Numbered from the stretch's first letter, positions 17,881 to 27,536 are shown. The stretch is DNA of 64,000 nucleotides from Cellvibrio mixtus subsp. mixtus J3-8 (GCF_000766945.1 NZ_ALBT01000058.1:62001-126000); one strand, 5' to 3'. The notes: generated by a model from the letters alone, not told the origin. Translations and numbers: made by a program.

Positions 17881-19145
17881 TCCAATTCACATCGCTAGCG
17901 CTATTTACCAATGCTTGTGAATTGCAAGCATTGGAAGTGAGCGGCAATGCAGCGTTAAACCTTGCTGCGCACACTGCCGGTGCGGAACCGGATTTGAGTG
18001 AACAAGGCGGTCAACTTGTAGTGAAATTTACTGAAGACCGCGACGCATTTTCGTTGGTCGGCGAAGGCCGTGCGCGCTGGAATCATGCGTATGCAAATGA
18101 TTACAGCGAAGCGGCGCGCGACGATTACGAATGGAGCGCTGACTGGCGCGAACTGTATATCGCCAAAGATGTTAACCAATGGAATATCAGCCTTGGCATG
18201 CAACAGGTGGTGTGGGGCAAGGCAGACAACCTGCGTGTGCTGGACCAGGTTAACCCGCTCGATTACCGCGATTTTGTGTTGCCGGATTTAAATGATTACC
18301 GCAAACCGTTATGGATGGCCAAAGGTGAAGGTTATGTGGGCGATTGGTCGGTGCAAACATTTTATATTCCCTGGTTTGAACCTAACGATCAGGCGACACC
18401 TGGCAGTGAGTATGAATTTATTGCGATAGATCCTGAGCTCTTGCAAAGTTTCACATTGTTGCCAGAAAAAAAACCGGCACACACCGTTGATAATGGTGAA
18501 GCCGGTGTGCAAATCGCACGCAGTTTTTCCGGGCTGGATATAAATTTTTCCATCTTCCATACCTGGGATGACAACCCGGTGTATCGCCAGCAATATGCGA
18601 TTGATGCCAGCGGTGAATTCATTGCTGAATTGCAACCGGAATATCACCGTCAATTGCATTTAGGTGTAGCGGCTGCATATTCATTAGCGAACGGTTTTGT
18701 ATTGCGCACAGAGTGGCTGGTTATTCCCGACAGTGTTTATATGTTGAATGTAGCAGACATTAACGGCGGATTAATTGAAGAAACCACGGTGAATGCATTG
18801 CTCGGTCTGGATTATTCCTGGCGCGACTGGTTGTTCTCGATGCAAGCCAATGATCGTTATATCGATAACTGGACCAATGAATTTGCCAGCGCAGAACATC
18901 AACCCCTGGTTACCTTTTCCGCTACCGGGCAAAGTTTTTCCGGCCGTCTGGAATCGCGTATTGCAATTGCGCGTTTTACCGACGAGTCCAATGATCAATT
19001 ATTGCAAATTCGCACCAGCTGGCGGCCAGACGATTATTGGGCCTACACACTGGGCGCGGATTATTTTAGCGGGCCAGCACAAGGCACCTTCGGCCAGTTT
19101 GCGCATAAAGATCGCGTATGGATAAAAGTGCAACGTTATTTTTAA
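17868..19145 (+). CDS. DUF1302-like outer-membrane protein
   Basis: A 425-residue exported protein with an N-terminal hydrophobic signal region (first ~22 residues). Aromatic-rich alternating segments and the passage MQQVVWGKADNLRVLDQVNPLDYRDF resemble the DUF1302 family, predicted outer-membrane beta-barrels often found with RND/MMPL exporters. The end KVQRYF, with terminal phenylalanine, fits a beta-barrel insertion signal. It starts inside the preceding gene. Likely role: outer-membrane component for the product of this cluster; inference from position before the LolA-like and RND genes. Confidence 0.72.
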   Translation: MRRLIQFTSLALFTNACELQALEVSGNAALNLAAHTAGAEPDLSEQGGQLVVKFTEDRDAFSLVGEGRARWNHAYANDYSEAARDDYEWSADWRELYIAKDVNQWNISLGMQQVVWGKADNLRVLDQVNPLDYRDFVLPDLNDYRKPLWMAKGEGYVGDWSVQTFYIPWFEPNDQATPGSEYEFIAIDPELLQSFTLLPEKKPAHTVDNGEAGVQIARSFSGLDINFSIFHTWDDNPVYRQQYAIDASGEFIAELQPEYHRQLHLGVAAAYSLANGFVLRTEWLVIPDSVYMLNVADINGGLIEETTVNALLGLDYSWRDWLFSMQANDRYIDNWTNEFASAEHQPLVTFSATGQSFSGRLESRIAIARFTDESNDQLLQIRTSWRPDDYWAYTLGADYFSGPAQGTFGQFAHKDRVWIKVQRYF

Positions 19146-19185
19146 TTTTTTTAATAGTTATTATGGATTTTACAAGGAGCTTGTC

Positions 19186-20004
19186 ATGAAATTTTTATCC
19201 ATTGCGGCAGCAGGCATTAGCCTGTGCTTCATGTCCGCCACACAAGTGGCCGCCGTGACTGCCGATGATATTCTCTCCCAGGTGCGCAACCGCCCCGATG
19301 GTGTAGATACATTTGCCAATGCCAGTTTGGTATTGATAGAAAAAAATGGCAGCAAGCGCGTACGCGATTTGTTGTTCCTGCAAAAAGATTACGGCAAGGA
19401 CGACAAGCTCACCCTGAGCTTTACCACGCCTGCGGATGTGAAAGGCGTGGTATTGCAAAGCATTAACTACGATGAATCGGTGCAAAAAGAAGATGATCAA
19501 TGGATGTATCTGCCAGCGTTCCGCCAGATCCGTCGCATTGCCGCAACAGACAAACGCGGTTCTTTTATGGGTAGCCAATTTTCCTACATCGACCTGGATA
19601 AATTGCGTGTGACGGATTATCGCCAGACATTGGTGCGCGAAGAAAAAATCAATGAGCGCGATTGCTATGTAATTGAGCGCATACCATCGTCGCTGGAAGT
19701 GGTGAATCGCACCGGTTATCACAAGGTAAATGTATGGGTGGACAAGGATTCATCGGTGGTGGTGAAGCAAGTGTATTTCGATGCAAAGGGAATTCCGTTC
19801 AAAGAATTCTTTGCAAAAAAATTGGAACAAGTGCAAAACATCTGGACCGTTACCCACAGCGAAATGCGCGATCTGGTCAATGGCCGCACGTCGGAATTAA
19901 TTTTCAGCGGGGTGCGTTATGACGTAGGGCTGGATGACAGTTTGTTTCAACACAATATTATGAAAACAGGAGTGAAAAATGGAAACTTACCTCAAGTTCG
20001 TTGA
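19186..20004 (+). CDS. LolA-like periplasmic outer-membrane lipoprotein-sorting protein
   Basis: A 272-residue protein with a Sec signal peptide (first ~23 residues) and a fold of the LolA_like (outer-membrane lipoprotein-sorting) type, seen in DQWMYLPAFRQIRRIAATDKRGSF-like sequence around residues 105-130. AAGGAG is six bases upstream of the start. It overlaps the exporter gene by 26 bases. LolA-like proteins of this type travel with MMPL/RND exporters and are thought to carry lipophilic molecules across the periplasm. Here it would take the product from the exporter to the outer membrane. Confidence 0.75.
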   Translation: MKFLSIAAAGISLCFMSATQVAAVTADDILSQVRNRPDGVDTFANASLVLIEKNGSKRVRDLLFLQKDYGKDDKLTLSFTTPADVKGVVLQSINYDESVQKEDDQWMYLPAFRQIRRIAATDKRGSFMGSQFSYIDLDKLRVTDYRQTLVREEKINERDCYVIERIPSSLEVVNRTGYHKVNVWVDKDSSVVVKQVYFDAKGIPFKEFFAKKLEQVQNIWTVTHSEMRDLVNGRTSELIFSGVRYDVGLDDSLFQHNIMKTGVKNGNLPQVR

Positions 20005-22606
20005 TCGTTGGTCGCGTGCGATTATTTTCGTACTCTTTTCGATCACCCTGTTTTTTGCATTGCAGTTGGGCAATTTGACCAATGACAGCAATCCTTATCT
20101 ATTGCCGGAAAACCATCCAGCGCGCAAATCCATTCTGGATATGCAGCAGGAATTCAGCGGCACTTTTGATGCAGCGATGGTGGTTGTACATAACAAACAG
20201 GATATTTTTAATCGCACTACATTGGATGCGGTTTATGAACTGACCACTGAATTTCGCAAATTAATGTTAGCCACCGACGCCGATGCGCAATACTTGCAAC
20301 AGCTGGCTGATAAGTACAGTGCGCAGGTGCCGGAGTTTCGCACACTGAGTGAATCCATTGTGCGCGATGGATTGGCTCAAAGTGATTTTTTTGCGGCGGA
20401 TGAATTGCTGCAAAAAACCAGGCATCTTTCACTGACCCATACCGAAGCTGCATTCCTTGCGTATTTGCCGCGCCGCTTGAACCCGATCAAGGAAATGGCA
20501 GGCCTGGCAGCATCGGATAACATTATCACTGAAGATGGTACGCTAAAAATATTCAAAAGCCTGCACGATAAGGAAGTGCCTGCCGAGCAAATCAAACGCG
20601 AGGTAATGGGCAATGAATTGATGGTAAACAGCGTGTTCTCGGCAGATAACAAATCCACCATGATTACTGTGGAATTATTTGTAAAGCAGGATGACGCCGA
20701 TGGGCAGGTGCGTGCTTATGAAGCAATCAAACAATTAATTGAGGATTACCGCGCGCGCCATCCGGAGTTTACCGATGAAGTTTATATTGCCGGTGTGCCC
20801 ATTTTTATCGCTGAGCAAAAAAAATTAACAGATGCCGATCTGGGCACGCTGTTACCGGTTGTACTGTTAATTGTGGGTACAATCCTGGTGGTATTTTTCC
20901 GTCGCCCCATGGGGTTTTTGTTGCCGATGCTCAACGTCATTATGTGCACCATCTGGACGCTGGGGATGATGAGTTTGATGCGCGAGCCGATGGATTTGGT
21001 AACCAGTGCCTTGCCGGTATTTTTAATTACCATTTGCGGTGCTGACGCTATCCACATGATGAACGAATATTACACGCACCATAATTCCGGTTTGCCGCCG
21101 CGCGAAGCGGTTAAAAAATCCTTGCGTGCCATGTTTTCGCCGATCGTCCTTACCACTGTCACCACAGTTGCGGGATTTCTATTTTCCACCTCGACCAATA
21201 TTTCCAGTATTCAATCGTTTGGCATTTATATGGCGGTTGGTTTGGTGACGGCGCAAATTATTTCGCTGCTATTAATCCCTGCCTGGTTGAACTTAACCAA
21301 AGGCCAGCGCCAACCCGATGCGCAAAAAGAATCCGGACGTGAATACCTGGGTGAAGCATTGGCAACATTCTTCGGTGCGATGATTCGTCGCCGCCGTTTA
21401 TCACTCGTCGTATTTGCAGTAGTGATGCTGGGCTGCGGTGCAATGGCCACGCGTATTGTGGTGGAGGACGCAGGTTCGGATTATTTTGCGGCGGATAATA
21501 AATTCCGTATTTCTGATGAGTTTGTTAATTCTCATATTGCCGGGACCAGTCCAGGCTGGGTGGAAATAAAAGGCGTTGGGCCCAATGCTATTTTGAATGT
21601 CGACACCGTTGCCTTTATCGATAAACTGGATAAATTTTTATTAACCCAGCAAAACGTAACTTATACCTATTCCATCGCCACTTACATTAAACGTATGAAC
21701 CTGGCGTTGCACGATATGGACCCGGCATTCAATCGTTTGCCGAATAAAATCGAACAAGTCAGTTCAATTGATCCTGACACCAACCAAACCATTGTTGAGG
21801 AAATCAGTGGCGATGAAGTGGTATCACAATTGGTGCTGCTTTACGAAAATGGCGGCGGCAGTGATCTGAACAACGTGCTCACACGCGATTTTTCCAAAGC
21901 GGCAGTGTTATTTACGATGAATACCACACGGGCAACTGAATATCAGGTATTGCTGGATAATCTGAATGCATGGATCGCGGCGAACAAACCTGCCAATGTG
22001 GAACTGCAAGTGGCTGGGACTCCTGTGATCTGGACCGGTGTGTTGCACGAGATTATTAAAGGCCAATTTACCAGTTTTGTGTTGGCATTCAGTTCCATCT
22101 GCCTGGTATTGATGTTGTGGTTGCGCTCTGCGCGTTTGGGTTTGCTGACTGCGTTGCCGCTCGCGGCAACCATGGTCAGTTATTACGGCATAATGGCGGC
22201 GTTGGGAATTGAATTGAATATTGGCACTGCTCTGATTTCATTTATAGTGGTCGGTATTGTGGACTATTCCGTTCACTACTTGCATCGTGTGAAAGAACAT
22301 TTCGCCAGCTCTGACAGTATTGATGAATCACTGCTGTATGCCATTCGCCATTCAGGCTCATCGATTGTTTTTAACGTTGCGCTGTTTTCGTTGGGTTTCC
22401 TCACATTATTATTTTCACAATTTACGCCGATTGCGCATCTTGGTGGGCTGGTGGCATTAGCATTGACAATCAGCGGTTTTATGTCGATCTTCCTGATCTC
22501 GATGCTGGCACCCTGGTTTATGCGCAAGGAGCCGCAAGCAGAAAATAGTGAGGCAATTGAAAACCCTCTTTTCATAAAAGCAGCAAAAACAAGTGAGTAT
22601 TCATGA
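19979..22606 (+). CDS. RND-superfamily (MMPL-type) exporter
   Basis: An 875-residue inner-membrane protein with two repeats, each of one transmembrane helix, a large periplasmic domain, and five more helices. Helices are seen near residues 14-32, 290-440 (five), about 462-480 and 685-850. The motif GIVDYSVHYLHR carries the aspartate expected in the proton-relay helix of this family. AGGAGTG lies just upstream of the start, within the LolA-like gene. It is a single-component lipid or hydrophobic-compound exporter like those in aryl polyene and hopanoid loci, driven by proton motive force. It is followed by an ATGA overlap. Confidence 0.85.
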   Translation: METYLKFVDRWSRAIIFVLFSITLFFALQLGNLTNDSNPYLLPENHPARKSILDMQQEFSGTFDAAMVVVHNKQDIFNRTTLDAVYELTTEFRKLMLATDADAQYLQQLADKYSAQVPEFRTLSESIVRDGLAQSDFFAADELLQKTRHLSLTHTEAAFLAYLPRRLNPIKEMAGLAASDNIITEDGTLKIFKSLHDKEVPAEQIKREVMGNELMVNSVFSADNKSTMITVELFVKQDDADGQVRAYEAIKQLIEDYRARHPEFTDEVYIAGVPIFIAEQKKLTDADLGTLLPVVLLIVGTILVVFFRRPMGFLLPMLNVIMCTIWTLGMMSLMREPMDLVTSALPVFLITICGADAIHMMNEYYTHHNSGLPPREAVKKSLRAMFSPIVLTTVTTVAGFLFSTSTNISSIQSFGIYMAVGLVTAQIISLLLIPAWLNLTKGQRQPDAQKESGREYLGEALATFFGAMIRRRRLSLVVFAVVMLGCGAMATRIVVEDAGSDYFAADNKFRISDEFVNSHIAGTSPGWVEIKGVGPNAILNVDTVAFIDKLDKFLLTQQNVTYTYSIATYIKRMNLALHDMDPAFNRLPNKIEQVSSIDPDTNQTIVEEISGDEVVSQLVLLYENGGGSDLNNVLTRDFSKAAVLFTMNTTRATEYQVLLDNLNAWIAANKPANVELQVAGTPVIWTGVLHEIIKGQFTSFVLAFSSICLVLMLWLRSARLGLLTALPLAATMVSYYGIMAALGIELNIGTALISFIVVGIVDYSVHYLHRVKEHFASSDSIDESLLYAIRHSGSSIVFNVALFSLGFLTLLFSQFTPIAHLGGLVALALTISGFMSIFLISMLAPWFMRKEPQAENSEAIENPLFIKAAKTSEYS

Positions 22607-23181
22607 CTAAAAATATTGTGGTGATTCTCGGGCATCCCGATTCCAACAGCTATTGCGGTTCATTGGCCGAATCCTATACGCAAACGGCGCGAGCAAACGG
22701 CCACAACGTAAAGTTATTCAAATTGGGTGACGCGAATTTTGATCCCGTTTTACACCACGGTTATAACCAGCGGCAGGAACTGGAACCTGACCTGGTGGAA
22801 ATGCGCGAGGCCATTTTATGGGCTTCGCACATTGTGTTTGTTTATCCCATTTGGTGGGGTTCCATTCCCGCTTTGTTGAAAGGTTTTTTTGATCGGACAT
22901 TCTTGCCCGGTTTTGCGTTTCGCTACCGCGAGAATTCTGTGTGGTGGGATAGGTTGCTTGCAGGGAGAAGTGCGCATTTGATTGTGACTATGGATACACC
23001 GCCCTGGTATTACCGCTGGATTTATAAAATGCCGGGGCACAATCAAATGAAAATTACCATTCTCGAATGGTGTGGTATCAAGCCCGTCAAAATCAGTGCG
23101 TTTGGCCCGGTGCGCAATTCAACCGACCAACAACGCGAAAAATGGCGGCAAGCGGTAATTAAATACGCCGGGCGTATTTAG
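22603..23181 (+). CDS. Flavodoxin-fold NAD(P)H oxidoreductase
   Basis: A 192-residue protein of the MdaB/KefF/NQO1-like family of FMN or FAD quinone reductases. The N-terminal VILGHPDSNSYCGSLAES and YPIWWGSIPALLKGFFDR are the flavin- and nucleotide-binding signatures. It overlaps the exporter gene by four bases, so it is part of the same train. Its substrate is unknown. It may reduce a quinone or unsaturated product of the cluster, or protect against redox stress. Confidence 0.8.
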   Translation: MTKNIVVILGHPDSNSYCGSLAESYTQTARANGHNVKLFKLGDANFDPVLHHGYNQRQELEPDLVEMREAILWASHIVFVYPIWWGSIPALLKGFFDRTFLPGFAFRYRENSVWWDRLLAGRSAHLIVTMDTPPWYYRWIYKMPGHNQMKITILEWCGIKPVKISAFGPVRNSTDQQREKWRQAVIKYAGRI

Positions 23182-23226
23182 GATTTTTCACTCAATCATT
23201 AAATGAATCCAAGGCAGGGTTTAATC

Positions 23227-25905
23227 ATGCGTGTTAGTCAGAAACACTTATTTAAAATATCGATGGCATTGCTCAGTGCTTTTTTTTCCTGCACTCCGGC
23301 TGCCGCCACTCCTCCCACCAGTTCATTCGTTGCCTTTGAAAGTGGCCATGTACGGCCACTGGCAATATCGAACGATAAATCCCTGGTTTTTGCGGTGAAT
23401 ACGCCGGATAACCGTCTGGAAATTTTACGTGCGGAATCCGATCGCCTTGTGCATTTGCATTCGGTTCCCGTGGGAATGGAGCCGGTATCGGTAGCCGTAC
23501 GCAATAAAAATGAAGTATGGGTTGTCAATCATTTATCCGACAGCATCAGCATTGTGCGTCTCGATCAGGGCAAGCCGCGCGTAACGCAAACATTATTGGT
23601 TGGCGATGAACCGCGCGATATTGTGTTTGCCGGGAAAAATAAAAACCGCGCGTTTATTACCACCGCGCATCGCGGCCAGAATGCACCTTTTGATCCGCAA
23701 TTAAAAAAAGCCGGTGTTGGCCGTGCTGACGTGTGGGTATTTGATGCAACCGATCCCGGTGAAGGCTTGGGTGGAAAGCCGCTTACTATTTTAAGTTTGT
23801 TTGGCGACACGCCGCGCGCATTGGCAACCAGCAAAGATGGTTCAAAAGTGTATGCCGCCGTTTTCAATTCCGGTAACCAGACGACCGTATTGCAAGGTGA
23901 TTTACCGAATGGTGGTTTGCCCAAAGCATCGCCCCATATAAATACTGCCGGTGAGCAGGCAGTATCCACTGGTGTAATTGTGAAATTCAACGGTAAGGAT
24001 TGGGTGGATTCGGGGAATCCGCTGACGGGCGAAGCGCCGAAAATCTGGAACGACCGAGTCCGTTTTTCATTGCCGGACAACGACGTATTTGTGATCGATG
24101 CCGATGCGAAATTGCCAAGGAAAATTACAGAATACAAAGGTGTTGGGACGACCTTGTTTAATATGGTTGTAAATCCTAAAACCGGTACGCTGTATGTTTC
24201 CAACACTGAAGCGCGCAACAATATTCGTTTTGAGGGGCCGGGTTCCATTTCATCAACTGTGCGCGGCAATTTTGTGCAGAGCCGTATCACTGTGATTGAT
24301 GATGGCAAAGTGTTGCCGCGCCATTTGAACAAACATATTAAATCCTACGATAAACCTGTCGGCACAGAAACAGAGCGGCAGTTAAGTTTGGCCACACCAT
24401 TGGAAATGGTGATTTCCAATGATGGAAAAAAACTATACCTTGCTGGTTTTGGTTCGCAAAAAATTGGTATTTATTCCACTGATGAATTGAAATCCGATAG
24501 TTTTACGCCGTCACTAAACCAGCAAATTAATTTGAGTGGTGGTGGTCCGAGCGGTTTGGTCTTGGATGATGACAATCAACGCTTGTTTGTCATTACGCGT
24601 TTTGATAATTCGGTCGCTATGATCAATACCAAAAACCGTAAGGAAATTGCCAAGCTCGCGCTTTACAATCCGGAGCCGCAAACTATTGTCGATGGGCGAA
24701 AATTTTTATATGACGCAGCGCTTACATCCAGTCGCGGTGATTCTTCCTGTGCAGGTTGCCATGTCTTTGGCGATATGGATCACTTGTCCTGGGATTTGGG
24801 AAATCCCGATGCATTAATTGCCAATAACCCGCGCAAGTATGTTCCGCTCTTTGACGCATTCCCGGAATTTACCACGCCGTATTTCAATCCGATGAAAGGC
24901 CCGATGGGAACGCAAAGTTTCCGTGGCATGGCGGGCAACGGACCGATGCATTGGCGCGGTGACCGCACCGGTATTACGCACGATGCTGATGAAACATTGG
25001 AAGAGCAGGCCTTTGAAGATTTCAATGTTGCATTCCAGGGATTATTAGGACGCGCGACACCGCTCACCGATGAAGAAATTGATGCGTTCGCGAAATTTGC
25101 CATGCAGTTAACCTATCCACCAACCCCTATTCGCCGTTTGGATAATGTGCTAACGCCAAGCCAGGCTGCCGGCGAAGAAACCTTCCGCAATTTTCTTAGC
25201 ACTGGTCCAGGGCTGATGTCCTGTAATGATTGCCACACCGTGGATATTGCAGCCGGCAAATTTGGTACATCCGGTTTAATGGCGGTGGAAGGTGGTGGCC
25301 TTGCTGAGAACTTTAAAACACCGCATCTGCGCAACGCCTATCAAAAAGTGGGAATGTTTGGCAGCACCGGTAGCCCGAATGACGGCTATCCATTTACCGG
25401 TGAACAAATTCGCGGCTTCGGTTACCAAAGTGATGGCAGTATCGATTCGGTCAGCGAATTCCTTACACTGGAATTCAATTTGTTCCAGTTTGAAACGGAA
25501 ACCGATAAACAAAATGTGGTGGATTTTGTTTTGAGTATGGTGGGTGAGATGGCACCGGTTGTTGGCCAGCAAGTTACGCTCAACTACAAAAATGTTTTTA
25601 ACAAGGCCACGCGCGATCGGATAGAACTTATGTTCGCAGCTGCGCAAGTAAAAACACCGCGCCCTGAATGTGATTTGATCGTTAAGGGAGAACTGCTTGG
25701 GCAATCTGTGGGTGGCTTGTTAAAAGATAATGGCAAATTTGCATTGGATAGTCGCAAATCTCCGCCGCTCAGTTTGGCCACCCTCATGTACGCCTCGGCC
25801 GTTAAGGGCAACACGTTGACCTTTACCTGCGCACCACCCGGCTCGGGTTACCGCATGGCCCTGGATCGCGATGAAGATGGTGTTCTGGACGGCGATGAGC
25901 GTTAA
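23227..25905 (+). CDS. Secreted beta-propeller di-haem cytochrome c (MauG/peroxidase-like)
   Basis: An 892-residue exported protein; the start at 23227 is preferred because an AGGCAGGG stretch precedes it and the signal peptide (ending ...PAAATP) begins there. The N-terminal half has YVTN-type beta-propeller repeats (for example VSVAVRNKNEVWVVNHLSDSI). The C-terminal half has haem motifs CAGCH at 508-512 and CNDCH at 666-670. The protein ends in a calcium-loop-like DRDEDGVLDGDE. It starts 45 bases after the flavodoxin-fold gene with a terminator after it, so it may end the cluster transcript. A role in oxidising the cluster product is possible but unsupported. Confidence 0.78.
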   Translation: MRVSQKHLFKISMALLSAFFSCTPAAATPPTSSFVAFESGHVRPLAISNDKSLVFAVNTPDNRLEILRAESDRLVHLHSVPVGMEPVSVAVRNKNEVWVVNHLSDSISIVRLDQGKPRVTQTLLVGDEPRDIVFAGKNKNRAFITTAHRGQNAPFDPQLKKAGVGRADVWVFDATDPGEGLGGKPLTILSLFGDTPRALATSKDGSKVYAAVFNSGNQTTVLQGDLPNGGLPKASPHINTAGEQAVSTGVIVKFNGKDWVDSGNPLTGEAPKIWNDRVRFSLPDNDVFVIDADAKLPRKITEYKGVGTTLFNMVVNPKTGTLYVSNTEARNNIRFEGPGSISSTVRGNFVQSRITVIDDGKVLPRHLNKHIKSYDKPVGTETERQLSLATPLEMVISNDGKKLYLAGFGSQKIGIYSTDELKSDSFTPSLNQQINLSGGGPSGLVLDDDNQRLFVITRFDNSVAMINTKNRKEIAKLALYNPEPQTIVDGRKFLYDAALTSSRGDSSCAGCHVFGDMDHLSWDLGNPDALIANNPRKYVPLFDAFPEFTTPYFNPMKGPMGTQSFRGMAGNGPMHWRGDRTGITHDADETLEEQAFEDFNVAFQGLLGRATPLTDEEIDAFAKFAMQLTYPPTPIRRLDNVLTPSQAAGEETFRNFLSTGPGLMSCNDCHTVDIAAGKFGTSGLMAVEGGGLAENFKTPHLRNAYQKVGMFGSTGSPNDGYPFTGEQIRGFGYQSDGSIDSVSEFLTLEFNLFQFETETDKQNVVDFVLSMVGEMAPVVGQQVTLNYKNVFNKATRDRIELMFAAAQVKTPRPECDLIVKGELLGQSVGGLLKDNGKFALDSRKSPPLSLATLMYASAVKGNTLTFTCAPPGSGYRMALDRDEDGVLDGDER

Positions 25906-25959
25906 TAGAAAGTAGTTTCTTGCAATACTGGTTGGTGAATATCAACCAAAGCTAATACT

Positions 25960-25995
25960 AGCCCGCTGGTTTTATCGCCATGCGGGCTTTGTTTT
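25960..25995 (+). terminator. Terminator after the beta-propeller cytochrome gene
   Basis: AGCCCGC (25960-25966) pairs with GCGGGCT (25982-25988), loop 15 bases, followed by TTGTTTTG. A smaller hairpin, TGGTTG/CAACCA (25929-25948), precedes it. Possible end of the 15-18 kb transcript. Confidence 0.7.
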
Positions 25996-26109
25996 GTTGA
26001 AAAGTGTAAAAAATAAGGCAACGTTGTCAGGATGGCTTGCAGTAACAGGTTTGGGTCCGTTATTGTCGGCTGGTTCTATAATTTTTATAAATTACGACGG
26101 GCTAACATC

Positions 26110-27393
26110 ATGAGTTCTCCAACCTCAATTCCGGGGCATGGCAACGGGTTATCTAATAATCCATCTAATAACGAGCTATCGGGTAACGGGCAACCTGGCC
26201 GTGCGTTGCCTAATCGCGTGTTATCCATCGATGTCTTTCGCGGCATCATCATTTTTACCATGGTATTTGTTAACGAGCTGGCAGGTGTTGCGGATATTCC
26301 GCAGTGGATGAAGCATCTTCCTGCGGACGTTGACGGCATGACATTTGTGGATCTGGTTTTCCCGGCGTTTTTATTTATCGTCGGTATGTCTATTCCGTTT
26401 GCAATCCAGGCGCGCGCTAATAAAGGCGATTCATCGCTGGAAATTTTTAAACACATTGTGCTGCGCAGTGTCGGGTTGATCGTGATTGGGGTGTTTATGG
26501 TTAATACCGAATCCGGTTATGACGCGGCGGCGATGAGTATCTCCATGCCGCTGTGGTCGTTGCTGATGTTTATTTATGTCTTGCTGATCTGGTCGAATTA
26601 TCCCAAAACTATTTCACCTGCGATTGCGCTGGGTGCAAAGTTAATTGGTGTTGCCGGTTTAATCATGTTGTGGTGGTTGTATAAAGGCACCGCGAGTGCC
26701 GGTATGACACCGCAGTGGTGGGGAATCCTCGGGTTAATTGGTTGGGCCTATTTAATTGCGGGCACAATTTTTTTGTTGTGCCGCAATATTATTTCTGCAT
26801 CCGCGCGCGTATTAACACTGGCGATTATTGCGTTAGTTTTACTCGGATTGTTTGCGATCTCATTTAAAGCTGATACAACCACTGCGCCGCTACTTGCACT
26901 GATAAAAGAGCAGGGCGGTAATTACACCCACGCTGCGATTGTGTTGGCTGGCGTTATCCTGTCGCAATTATTTTATGCCCCGCAATTTGCTACAAAGAAA
27001 GCTGGATATTATTGGTTGTTTACCGCGGTAGCGGGATTGCTGGCGCTTGCAAGCTGGCAGTTTTTTCCGATCTCTAAAATTTGGTCTACCCCGAGTTGGG
27101 GCTTGTTTAGCGTGTTTTTCTGCTGTGCAATTTTTGGTGCGGTGTATTGGTTGGTGGATGTAAAACAACAATATGCCTGGACCAAATTCTTTGAACCTTC
27201 CGCAACCAATCCTCTGCTGGTTTATATTTTGCCGTACATTTTGTTTGCATTAAGCGGGATTGTCGGCTTTCATTTTCGTCCGGAAATGTTTGATGCGGGT
27301 GTGCCGGGAATTATCTGGAGTTTGTTTTTTTCGTGCGTGATTATGTTGATTGGTGCTGGCCTTACACGGATGGGATTGCGCGTTAAGCTTTAA
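26110..27393 (+). CDS. DUF5009/heparan-alpha-glucosaminide N-acetyltransferase-like membrane protein
   Basis: A 427-residue polytopic inner-membrane protein with about 11 predicted helices. The motif RVLSIDVFRGIIIFTMVFVNE near the N-terminus and PAFLFIVGMSIPFA are hallmarks of the HGSNAT-like family, which in animals acetylates terminal glucosamine of heparan sulphate across the membrane. Bacterial members occur in polysaccharide-utilisation regions; their substrates are mostly unknown. The start at 26110 is the first methionine before a Ser/Asn/Gly-rich cytoplasmic tail; the ribosome-binding site is weak. It is monocistronic. Confidence 0.78.
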   Translation: MSSPTSIPGHGNGLSNNPSNNELSGNGQPGRALPNRVLSIDVFRGIIIFTMVFVNELAGVADIPQWMKHLPADVDGMTFVDLVFPAFLFIVGMSIPFAIQARANKGDSSLEIFKHIVLRSVGLIVIGVFMVNTESGYDAAAMSISMPLWSLLMFIYVLLIWSNYPKTISPAIALGAKLIGVAGLIMLWWLYKGTASAGMTPQWWGILGLIGWAYLIAGTIFLLCRNIISASARVLTLAIIALVLLGLFAISFKADTTTAPLLALIKEQGGNYTHAAIVLAGVILSQLFYAPQFATKKAGYYWLFTAVAGLLALASWQFFPISKIWSTPSWGLFSVFFCCAIFGAVYWLVDVKQQYAWTKFFEPSATNPLLVYILPYILFALSGIVGFHFRPEMFDAGVPGIIWSLFFSCVIMLIGAGLTRMGLRVKL

Positions 27394-27434
27394 TCTACGG
27401 TTGTGTAAATGTTTTTGATCGCGCTTTGTAGCAC

Positions 27435-27536
27435 GTTCGTGGTCCGGTTCATTGTTTCAAAAACGCATCCATCCATGGAGCTTCCTTTCGCCATCCATGG
27501 CTCTAGGACTTTGAAACAATGAACCGGACCACGAAC
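27435..27536. repeat. 27-bp perfect inverted repeat with 48-base spacer
   Basis: Bases 27435-27461 (GTTCGTGGTCCGGTTCATTG...) are exactly repeated in inverse at 27510-27536. The spacer 27462-27509 contains CATCCATGG twice. It lies between two convergent genes. The stem is far longer than a normal terminator and lacks a T tail, so it may be a small mobile-type repeat (MITE/REP-like). It could also stop transcription from both sides. No second copy was seen in this window. Confidence 0.85.

Noticed and set aside
7596-23181. Aryl polyene cluster.
   Set aside because: No ammonia lyase, acyl-CoA ligase, ApeI/ApeP-type dehydratase, acyltransferase or methyltransferase is present; only KS/CLF and the LolA-like/MMPL pair are shared.
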